Shown here one piece after another: positions 6,883 through 14,724 of a DNA stretch of 17,281 bases; within the stretch, counting starts at the first letter, position 1, and the number at the start of each line of letters is the position of its first letter. The position numbers and the translations under genes are program-made. The notes under the pieces are model-generated. The model did no database searches. It saw nothing but the letters and a program-made list of their open reading frames with translations, and was not told the origin of the DNA. Source of the DNA: DASSHC01 sp035693105 (lineage in GTDB: Bacteria; Chloroflexota; Chloroflexia; Thermomicrobiales; Thermomicrobiaceae); NCBI GenBank assembly GCA_035693105.1, contig DASSHC010000295.1, positions 1-17,281 of the forward strand, given 5' to 3'.

Positions 6883-7785
6883 CTACCGCATCCCCATCAG
6901 CGCGGCCTCCGCCAGCACGGCCTCGGCGAAGTCGTGCGCGGCAGGCGGCAGGGCGGCCGCCGACTCGTGGCAGACCAGCGCGAGCTCGCGCATCAGCCCG
7001 GCTCCGTCGCTGAGCGGCAGGGCGACCAGGCGGCCCGCCGCCAGATCCTCCGCCGCGATCGAGGCGGGCAGGAAGCCGGCGCCGATGCCGCGCAGGATCA
7101 ACTGGCGCATCAGCCCGTGGGGCAGCTCGTGATCGGTCCAATTGCGCTGGGCCGTACCGGCGATGCGGGCGTCCTCCGGCGTGCCCCAGGGCGTGTCGTG
7201 GTAGGGGTCGGCCTCGGCCACGAGTCGCGCGATGCTCAGCGCGCCGCGCCCGGCCAGGGGATGCCCCGGCGCGGCCACGGCCACCAGCGGCTCGCGCAGC
7301 CGGGCGACGACCTCCAGGTCGACGGTTCCCTGGACGTAGCTCCAGGTGACCAACCCTAGCCGCACCGTGCCGTCGGCCAGCTCTCGCAGGATCTGCGGCG
7401 TGTGTTCCCCGCGCACCGAGACGATGGTTTGCGGGTGCGACCGGCGAAAGCGGGCGACCGCCCGCGCCAGTAACCCCTCGATCACCGAGTCGATCGCGCC
7501 CACCGTGACGCGCCCGTACTGGCCGGTGTGCTCCTGGCGGGCGGCGTCGATCCCCTCCGCCAGCAGCGCCAGCGCCCGCCGGGCGTAGGGGAGGAAGGTC
7601 TCGCCGGCGCCGGTCAGCGCACTACGCCGCCCGCCGCGCACAAAGAGCGGCGCGCCGATCTCCGCCTCCAGCGCCTGGATACGCCCGCTGATGGTGGCCT
7701 GCGATACCCCCAGATAATCGGCCGCCCGGCTGAAGCTCCCCTCACGCACGATGCGGTCGAAGGAGGCAAGCTGGTTGCGATCCAC
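6883..7785 (-). CDS. LysR-family transcriptional regulator
   Basis: A 300-residue LysR-type regulator. The N-terminal winged helix-turn-helix is textbook: LASFDRIVREGSFSRAADYL, then GVSQATISGRIQALEAEIGA and PLFVRGGRRSALTGAGETFL (about residues 6-65). The rest is the two-lobed effector-binding domain, including VTVGAIDSVIEGLLA and a GIGAGFLPASIA turn. The start is a GTG that gives the usual MDxxQL beginning; its ribosome site is weak. It begins 18 bases after the stop of the acyl-CoA synthetase gene on the same strand, so it is probably expressed from the synthetase promoter and may regulate it. The regulated pathway is not proven. Confidence 0.93.
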   Translation of the reverse strand: MDRNQLASFDRIVREGSFSRAADYLGVSQATISGRIQALEAEIGAPLFVRGGRRSALTGAGETFLPYARRALALLAEGIDAARQEHTGQYGRVTVGAIDSVIEGLLARAVARFRRSHPQTIVSVRGEHTPQILRELADGTVRLGLVTWSYVQGTVDLEVVARLREPLVAVAAPGHPLAGRGALSIARLVAEADPYHDTPWGTPEDARIAGTAQRNWTDHELPHGLMRQLILRGIGAGFLPASIAAEDLAAGRLVALPLSDGAGLMRELALVCHESAAALPPAAHDFAEAVLAEAALMGMR

Positions 7786-7803
7786 GAGCCAGCGCCGGCC
7801 CCG

Positions 7804-9438
7804 CTAGGAGGCCGGCTCGGCCGGCTGGCTCAGGTGCTCCTTGATCTGGTCGCGCAGCGCCGTCTTCAGGAACTTGCCGGTCGAGGTGCGCGGGATCGCC
7901 TCGACGACGATGTAGGCATCCGGCAGCCACCACTTGGCGAAATTGGGCGCCAGGTGCGCGCGCAGGTCCTCGTCGCTCGCGCTTTGCCCCTCCTTGAGGA
8001 CGATGAAGGCCACCGGGCGCTCCAGCCACTTGGGGTGCGGCGCGGCCACCACCGCCGCCTCGGCCACCGCCGGGTGCGACATCAGGGCGTTCTCCAGCGC
8101 GATCGAGCTGATCCACTCGCCGCCCGACTTGACCACGTCCTTGGCCCGGTCGCGGATCTCGATATAGCCGAGCGGGTCGATGGTGACGATGTCGCCGGTG
8201 CGGAACCAGCCGTCCTCGGTGAACTGCGAGGCGCCCTCCGGGTTGTTGTAGTAGGAGGCCGCGATCCAGGGGCCGCGCACCTCCAGCTCGCCCATCGTCA
8301 CCCCGTCCCAGGGGACCAGACCCTCCTCGCCATGGGCACGGATCTCCACCAGCGGCGAGGGGCGGCCCTGCTTGGCCAGATAGTGGTACCGCGTGTCTTC
8401 GTCCGCCTCCAGGGCATCGCTCGGCACGTAGGTGACGGAGCCGAGCGGGGTCGTCTCGGTCATACCCCAGGCGTGGACCACGTTGACGTTGTGCCGCTGC
8501 TTGAAGCCGCGGATCAAGGCCTCGGGCGCGGCCTGCCCGCCGGTCAGCATCGTCTTGAGACTCGACACGTCGTAGGTGCCGGGGTTCTTGTCGAGCAGCT
8601 GCAGCACGCCCAGCCAGACGGTGGGCACCCCGGCGGTGAAGGTGACGCGCTCGGCCTCGAAGAGCTCGACCAGGCTGAGCGGATCGAGGAAGGGCCCGGG
8701 GAAGACCTGCTTGGCGCCGATCATGGTGCTGGTAAAGGGGAGCCCCCAGGCGTTGACGTGGAACATCGGCACCATGGGCAGCACGGTGTCGGACTCGCGC
8801 AGGCCGGTCGCGTCCGCGCCCAGGCCACCCATCGTGTGCAGCACCATGGCGCGGTGCGAGTAGAGCACGCCCTTGGGGCGCCCGGTGGTGCCCGAGGTGT
8901 AGCACATGGCCGCCGCCTGCCGCTCGTCGAGCGCCGGCGGCGGGAAGCCGCGCGGATCGGCGCCGGCCAGCAGATCCTCGAAGCCGAGCATCCCCCCCGG
9001 CGCCTCGCCGTTCTCCGAGATGACCACCACCTTCTCGACGTCAACGTGCGGCCAGACCTGCTCGAAGAGCGGCAGCAGCGTCGCGTCGACCAGCACGACC
9101 CGGTCGCCGGCGTGGTTGATGATGTAGGCCAAATCGGTTGGATGCAGGCGCAGGTTGAGCGTATGGAGCACCGCGCCGGAGAGCGGCACGCCGAAGTAGG
9201 CCTCCAGGTGTTGGTGGTGGTTCCAGGCGAGGGTGCCGACGCGATCGCCGGGCTGGATGCCGAGCTGCCGCAGCGCGGCGGCCAGTTGCCGCGCGCGGCG
9301 GGCCATGTCGCGGTAGGTGTAGCGATGCAGGCTCTTGTCCGGCAGCCGGCTGACGATCTCCTGGTGGGGAAAGATGCGCTCGGCGCGCTCCAGGATCGTG
9401 GGGAGGGTAAGCTGATAGTCCATCATCAGGCCATCCAC
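7804..9438 (-). CDS. Acyl-CoA synthetase (fatty-acid CoA ligase, ANL superfamily)
   Basis: A 544-residue ligase that activates a carboxylic acid to acyl-AMP and then acyl-CoA. The ANL motifs are complete: YTSGTTGRPKG (180-190), GMTET (325-329), GWFRTGD (410-416), DRAKDVVKSGGEWIS (430-444) and PRTSTGKFLK (516-525) with catalytic Lys522. The beginning MMDYQLTLPTILERA and the length resemble medium/long-chain fatty acyl-CoA synthetases. I place the start at the GTG at 9438 because AAGGAGG lies seven bases upstream; the upstream extension to 9477 lacks this. The LysR gene follows after 18 bases. A fad operon nearby supports fatty acids as substrates, but chain length is uncertain. Confidence 0.92.
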   Translation of the reverse strand: MDGLMMDYQLTLPTILERAERIFPHQEIVSRLPDKSLHRYTYRDMARRARQLAAALRQLGIQPGDRVGTLAWNHHQHLEAYFGVPLSGAVLHTLNLRLHPTDLAYIINHAGDRVVLVDATLLPLFEQVWPHVDVEKVVVISENGEAPGGMLGFEDLLAGADPRGFPPPALDERQAAAMCYTSGTTGRPKGVLYSHRAMVLHTMGGLGADATGLRESDTVLPMVPMFHVNAWGLPFTSTMIGAKQVFPGPFLDPLSLVELFEAERVTFTAGVPTVWLGVLQLLDKNPGTYDVSSLKTMLTGGQAAPEALIRGFKQRHNVNVVHAWGMTETTPLGSVTYVPSDALEADEDTRYHYLAKQGRPSPLVEIRAHGEEGLVPWDGVTMGELEVRGPWIAASYYNNPEGASQFTEDGWFRTGDIVTIDPLGYIEIRDRAKDVVKSGGEWISSIALENALMSHPAVAEAAVVAAPHPKWLERPVAFIVLKEGQSASDEDLRAHLAPNFAKWWLPDAYIVVEAIPRTSTGKFLKTALRDQIKEHLSQPAEPAS

Positions 9439-9457
9439 GCGCGTGCCTCCTTCAATA

Positions 9458-9475
9458 GAGCAACCGGGAGCAACC
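9458..9475. repeat. Two tandem GAGCAACC boxes, 10-bp period
   Basis: GAGCAACC occurs at 9458-9465 and again at 9468-9475, exactly one helical turn apart, directly upstream of the synthetase ribosome site. It could be a protein-binding direct repeat or a small leader feature. It may also be a chance duplication. Confidence 0.4.
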
Positions 9476-9503
9476 AATCAAATGCCGAGAATGAGGCGAA
9501 ACC

Positions 9504-9525
9504 GAGCCGGTGCGATGCACCGCTC
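9504..9525 (-). other. Hairpin in the synthetase leader
   Basis: CGGTGC-gat-GCACCG (9508-9522) is a perfect 6-bp stem with a 3-base loop. It extends by GAG/CTC (9504-9506/9523-9525) past one unpaired C. It lies within the predicted 5' leader of the acyl-CoA synthetase mRNA. No U-run follows. Confidence 0.4.
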
Positions 9526-9572
9526 CATCCCCGCCCACAGCAACTCCAAACGATCGTCCAACGTTGCCGCTG

Positions 9573-9602
9573 AGTCTAGGCCGTATGCGTCGCCTATGTC
9601 AA
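9573..9602 (-). promoter_or_regulatory. Candidate promoter for the acyl-CoA synthetase-LysR unit
   Basis: On the minus strand, a perfect -35 TTGACA (9602-9597), an 18-base spacer and TAGACT (9578-9573). The start point would be near 9566, giving a leader of about 128 bases. Inverted arms TATGCGTC/GACGCATA (9584-9591/9626-9633) flank the -35 box. Confidence 0.5.
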
Positions 9603-9670
9603 CAAATCAACAGGAGCGGGACCCGGACGCATAGATCGTCGGAGCGGGTGCACGGGGCACGCGACTGCGC

Positions 9671-9701
9671 GGTTGTCATGGCACGACCGCCATGTTAACC
9701 T
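9671..9701 (+). promoter_or_regulatory. Operator-like palindrome overlapping a candidate promoter for the quinoprotein gene
   Basis: The arms 9671-9682 (GGTTGTCATGGC) and 9689-9700 (GCCATGTTAACC) are inverted repeats matching at 10 of 12 positions around a 6-base centre. TTGTCA (9673-9678) and TAACCT (9696-9701), 17 bases apart, could be the -35 and -10 of the rightward gene, which places the palindrome across the promoter as a repressor site would be. TetR-like repressors use sites of this shape, but none is encoded in this window. Confidence 0.4.
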
Positions 9702-9743
9702 GATCGCACGTGAGAATAGCTGGAACGCTCCGGCGTAGCTCGT

Positions 9744-9814
9744 TTGGCCGCTCATCGCGCGCTCGCAACTCCGGACGAGCTCACAGCGCCTCGCGCTGCT
9801 CGATGAGCGACCAA
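9744..9814 (+). promoter_or_regulatory. Predicted three-way-junction RNA in the 5' leader of the quinoprotein gene
   Basis: The closing stem is 9744-9757 with 9801-9814, 13 of 14 positions paired (one C-A mismatch). Inside are two hairpins: 9761-9765/9776-9780 (5 bp, 10-base loop) and 9784-9789/9793-9798 (6 bp, 3-base loop). The junction strands are 3, 3 and 2 bases. The structure ends 31 bases before the ATG at 9846 and leaves the ribosome site free. It matches no riboswitch consensus I can recall. GC-rich DNA forms stems by chance, so this remains a candidate. Confidence 0.45.
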
Positions 9815-9845
9815 CACAGGGCATTCGAACTGGGGGAGGGGATCG

Positions 9846-11462
9846 ATGGGGCAGGCGCAGCGGCAGACGGCACGTCGAACGACGCGCCGGCGCGGCCGGC
9901 GGTCGGGGTGGTGGCGGCTGCTGCCGTTGGCACTGGTGCTGCTGGTGATGGGTGGGTCGCTGGCCGCGGCGTCGCCTTCATTCACCGACTGGAGCAGGGC
10001 CGGCTACGGGATCTATAACCTGCGCTGGCAGCCCTTCGAACAGCAGCTCGGCACCGCCACCGTTGCCAATTTGCAGCCGAAGTGGGTCTTTACCGCCGGC
10101 GGCGACATCTCGGCGACGCCGGCCGTAGCCGATGGCGCGGTCTATTTCCCCGATTGGGACGGCAATTTCTTCAAGCTCGACGCTGAGACCGGCCAGGTCA
10201 TCTGGTCCCATCGCGTTTCGGAGTACGGCGGCTCACCGTCGTCCAACTCGCGCACGAGTCCGGTCGTCGCCAACGGCATCGTCTATATCGCGCAGCACCG
10301 CCCCGCGAACGTCCTGGCGCTCGATGTGGCGACGGGGAAGCTGCTGTGGCGCACCAACATCGAACGGCACCCGGCGGTGCAGCTCACCGCGTCCCCCATC
10401 GTGTTCAACAACGTGCTCTATATCGGCACCTCCTCGTTCGAGGAGACCTTCGCGGGCCTGCCGGGATACAACTGCTGCACCTTCCGTGGCAGCATGCTAG
10501 CCCTCGACGCACGGACCGGCGCCAAGCTGTGGCAGACCTACCTGGCCCCGGACAATGGCGGCGTGGGGGGGAGCTACAGCGGCGTGCCGGTCTGGAGCAG
10601 CACGCCCGTGGTCGATCCGCTGCGCAACAGCCTCTACGTCACGACCGGCAATAACTACAGCGTGCCGCAATCCTGCATCGACGATCCGTCGGCCTGCGCC
10701 AAGGACAACTACTTCGACGCCATCGTCGCCCTCGACTTGCGCACCGGCGCGGTCAAGTGGTCCACCGGAGCCGAAAAGCTGGACGCCTGGAATTTCGCGT
10801 GTGTCGAGGGGAAGCTGCTCAAGGTCAAGACGAAGAATTGTCCGGCCGCGGATAGCCCCGACTGGGACTTCGGCGCCGGCGCCAATCTGATCACGACGGT
10901 GATCAACGGCCACCTGCGCCAGATCGTCGGCGCGGGCCAGAAGAGCGGCGTCTACTGGGCGCTCGATCCGGACACTGGCGCGGTTCTCTGGGCCACCCCG
11001 GTCGGCCCCCCCGGCATCATCGGCGGCATTCAGTGGGGGACCGCGTCCGACAACCAGCGCATCTATGTGTCCATCACCAACAGCAGCCACACGCCGTATC
11101 AGGTCAATGGCCAGACGGTTACCGGCGGCTCGTGGTCCGCGCTCGATCCGGCGACCGGAGCTATTCTCTGGCAAACGCCGGATCCGCTGGGCGGCATCGA
11201 CCAGGCGCCCGTCACGGTGGCGAACGGTGTGGTCTACGGCGCGTCGGCTGATGCCGAGGGACACATGTACGCCCTGGATGCGGTCAGCGGCAAGATCCTC
11301 TGGAGCTTCGCCAGCGGCGGCTCGGTCGGCGGGGGCGCCGCGATCGCCGATGGCACGGTCTACTGGGGCTCCGGCTACAGTGTCTGGCCCAACTTCGGCA
11401 TGACCGGCAACGACAAGTTCTACGCCTTCTCGGTCCCCGGCGCGCAGATCCAGGCTCCCTAA
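9846..11462 (+). CDS. Secreted PQQ-type beta-propeller protein, polyvinyl-alcohol dehydrogenase-like
   Basis: A 538-residue exported protein. An Arg-rich N-terminus is followed by a hydrophobic segment LLPLALVLLVMGGSLAAA (25-42), a signal peptide or membrane anchor. Seven blade-closing PQQ repeats of the form LDxxTGxxLW occur at about 111, 160, 220, 296, 373, 433 and 477, enough for an eight-bladed propeller. NCCTFRGS (209-216) with vicinal Cys210-Cys211 and PDWDFGAGAN (338-347) resemble PVA dehydrogenases. Asp341 and Asn269 (TGNN) sit where quinoprotein dehydrogenases place the catalytic Asp and a calcium ligand. No CxxCH haem motif is present, so electrons would need a separate acceptor. 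The ATG has GGAGG six bases upstream. No PQQ synthesis gene is nearby. A non-catalytic BamB-like role is less likely but possible. Confidence 0.82.
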   Translation: MGQAQRQTARRTTRRRGRRSGWWRLLPLALVLLVMGGSLAAASPSFTDWSRAGYGIYNLRWQPFEQQLGTATVANLQPKWVFTAGGDISATPAVADGAVYFPDWDGNFFKLDAETGQVIWSHRVSEYGGSPSSNSRTSPVVANGIVYIAQHRPANVLALDVATGKLLWRTNIERHPAVQLTASPIVFNNVLYIGTSSFEETFAGLPGYNCCTFRGSMLALDARTGAKLWQTYLAPDNGGVGGSYSGVPVWSSTPVVDPLRNSLYVTTGNNYSVPQSCIDDPSACAKDNYFDAIVALDLRTGAVKWSTGAEKLDAWNFACVEGKLLKVKTKNCPAADSPDWDFGAGANLITTVINGHLRQIVGAGQKSGVYWALDPDTGAVLWATPVGPPGIIGGIQWGTASDNQRIYVSITNSSHTPYQVNGQTVTGGSWSALDPATGAILWQTPDPLGGIDQAPVTVANGVVYGASADAEGHMYALDAVSGKILWSFASGGSVGGGAAIADGTVYWGSGYSVWPNFGMTGNDKFYAFSVPGAQIQAP

Positions 11463-11495
11463 CTGGTTCGCCGGAGCAATGGAACGCTCTGTAGG

Positions 11496-11614
11496 GGGCA
11501 GACCGCCATATCTGCCCTGTTTCCCTTCAGCCCCGGCGACAGGAGAAGGGGCAACGGGGGTGAGGAACGACACCGTCAGTGATGGGCCAACGAGGGCAGA
11601 CACGGGGTCTGCCC
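11496..11614. repeat. Pair of GGGCAGA...TCTGCCC hairpins between convergent genes
   Basis: Hairpin 1 is GGGCAGA/TCTGCCC (11496-11502/11511-11517). Hairpin 2 is GGGCAGAC/GTCTGCCC (11594-11601/11607-11614). The two share their stem sequence, so 11496-11502 could also pair across with 11608-11614. Between them, 11526-11567 read on the minus strand resembles the B-type repeat (CCTCACCCCCG, CCCCTTCTCC). The segment separates the ends of the quinoprotein and fadE genes and may help end both transcripts, although no T-run is present. Confidence 0.55.
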
Positions 11615-11641
11615 CGACCGTAGACAAGCGCGGGAGCGCGG

Positions 11642-13380
11642 CTACCCCGGATAGCCCTCCGCCGCCAGCACCTGTTCCGCCAGCTGGCGCTGCTCGGCGA
11701 TGAGGTCGCGCGGCTCGCGGCGGGTCAAACGGCGGGCCACCGAGAGCAAGACGCGCAGCTCGTCGTCCTCGGCCAGGTGCGGCAGGATGGCGGCGGCGTG
11801 GGCGGCCGAGCGGTCGAGCGCTCCGGCAACCGCCAGCCGCGCCATCTCGGCGTGCCGCGGATTGGCGCTCTGCTCGGCGCGCAGCACGGCGGATTCGGCG
11901 GCGTAGCTCTCGATCAGCAGGTCGCCGAGCGCCGCCAGCACCTCCTGCTCCTCCTCCAGCCCGAGGCCGAACTTCTGGGCCGCCTGCCCGGCCAGCGCCA
12001 GCGTCAGTTGCTTGAGGTTGGCGACCTGCGCCTCCTCAACGCCCCACGGGCCCTCCGGCTCGTCGAAGCTCGGCTCCAGCAGCTCCGCTTGCAAGCGCGT
12101 GGCCGCCTGGACCAGCGGCAGCTCGCCCTTCAGCGCGCGCCGCAGCAGCATCCCCGGCGCGTGCATGCGGTTGATCTCGTTGGTCCCCTCGAAGATGCGC
12201 TGCACCCGTGCGTCGCGGTAGGCACGCTCGATCGGGAAGTCCTGCAGGAAGCCGTAGCCGCCGTGGATCTGGACGCCCTCATCCACCGCGAAGTCGAGCG
12301 TCTCGGTGCCGAGCACCTTCAAGAGCGAGGCCTCGATCGCGTACTCCTCGATCCCAGCCTTGACCGCTGCATACCCCTGCTTGTCGCCGATGGCGGCGTC
12401 GATCAGGCCCATGGTGCGGTAGAGCGCGCTCTCCAGCGCGTAGATCTTGACCGCGATCGCGGCCAGCTTCTGTTGGATCAGCGGATAGGAGGCGATGGCG
12501 CGGCCGAACTGCTGGCGCTCCTTGGCGTAGCGCGTCGCCTGCGCCAGGGCCGACTTGGCGCCGCCAGTGCCGGCCGCGCCGAGCTTGTAGCGCCCCACGT
12601 TGAGCACGTTGAAGGCGACGCGGTGTCCCTTGCCGATCTCGCCCAGCACGTTCTCGACCGGAACCCTGGCGTTCTCCAGCATCACCTGGCGCGTCGAGGA
12701 CGACTTGATCCCCATCTTGCGCTCCTCCTCACCCAGCGAGAGGCCGGGGGTGTCGCGCTCGACCAGGAAGGCGGTGAACTTGTCGCCGTCGACCTTGGCG
12801 AAGATGGTGAAGAGCTGAGCGAAGCCGGAGTTGGAGATGAACTGCTTGGTGCCGTTGAGGAGGTAGTGCGTGCCGTCGGGTGCGAGGGTGGCGCGAGCGC
12901 GCGCCCCGAGCGCGTCGGAGCCGGAGCCGGGCTCGGTCAGCGCGTAGGCGCCGATCCACTCGCCGCTGGCCAGCTTTGGCAGGTACGTGCGCTTCTGCGC
13001 TTCGCTGCCGAACCAGACCAGCGGCAGGGTGGCGAGCGAGGTGTGCGCGGTGAAGGTGACGGCGAAGCCGCCGCTCGGCGCCAGTTCCTCGGCGATGACC
13101 GCCGAGACGGTCTTGGGCAGATCGAGCCCGCCGTAGGCCTCCGGCACCTCGACGCCCAGCGGCCCCAGCTCGCCCGCCTGCTGCATCAGCGGCACGTTCA
13201 GCTCCAGCTCGCCGTGCTCCATGCGCTCGACCAGCGGCAGCACCTCGCGCGTGACGAACTCGCGGGTCAACTGCCGTAGGGCAATGATCGTGTCGTCGAA
13301 CTGCTCCGGCGTGGCGATCGACTCCGGCCGCTGCAACAGCCAGCCGCCGCCGCGCGCCGCCAGCGTCGCCTGCTCCGCCA

Positions 13381-13381
<1 letters not shown>
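11642..13381 (-). CDS. fadE: Acyl-CoA dehydrogenase FadE (long, VLCAD-like form)
   Basis: A 579-residue FAD enzyme that makes trans-2-enoyl-CoA, the first step of beta-oxidation. Signature 1 is LTEPGSGSDA (148-157). Signature 2 runs from GGYGFLQDFPIERAYRDAR into RIFEGTNEI, with the catalytic base Glu398. Beyond about residue 420 it carries the extra ~160-residue helical domain of VLCAD-type and Bacillus FadE enzymes. The ATG overlaps the fadA stop by one base (TGATG), and AAGGAG lies seven bases upstream inside fadA, so translation is probably coupled. The frame stays open upstream to 14209 across fadA, but that extension is only the shadow of fadA. It is the last gene of the fadN-fadA-fadE unit. 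Confidence 0.95.
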
Positions 13382-14565
<1,184 letters not shown>

Positions 14566-14587
14566 GCTCTGCTCCTTCTCTGTCGTC

Positions 14588-14724
14588 CGGGCCCTCATCC
14601 CCCCACCCCTTCTTCCAATACTGGGAGAAGGGGAGCAGCTACAGGAACATCCGGATGTTCCCCCGACATCCTCCCCTCTCCCAGTATTGGGAGAGGCTCC
14701 GTCCGGGCCGGGGGTGAGGGCCCG
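14588..14724. repeat. Nested palindromic element between fadN and fadA (137 bp)
   Basis: Outer arms 14588-14602 and 14710-14724 pair at 14 of 15 positions. Inner arms 14615-14635 and 14671-14690 are inverted repeats with one extra base. Each inner arm can also fold alone; 14677-14696 is a perfect CTCTCCCA-gtat-TGGGAGAG hairpin. The centre, GGAACATCCGGATGTTCC (14644-14661), is a perfect 18-bp palindrome. The right end abuts the fadN stop codon. It has no ORF or transposase, and similar strings occur at 5424-5436 and 11526-11567. In the operon mRNA it would fold strongly and could change the FadN:FadA ratio. Confidence 0.8.

Noticed and set aside
7528..9573. Long plus-strand open frame (681 codons) opposite the acyl-CoA synthetase and LysR genes
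   Set aside because: It has no recognisable domain and a shadow-like composition rich in R, G, H, A and Q. The complementary frames encode textbook proteins.
11777..13279. Plus-strand open frame (500 codons) opposite fadE
   Set aside because: A shadow of fadE with low-complexity composition and no motif.
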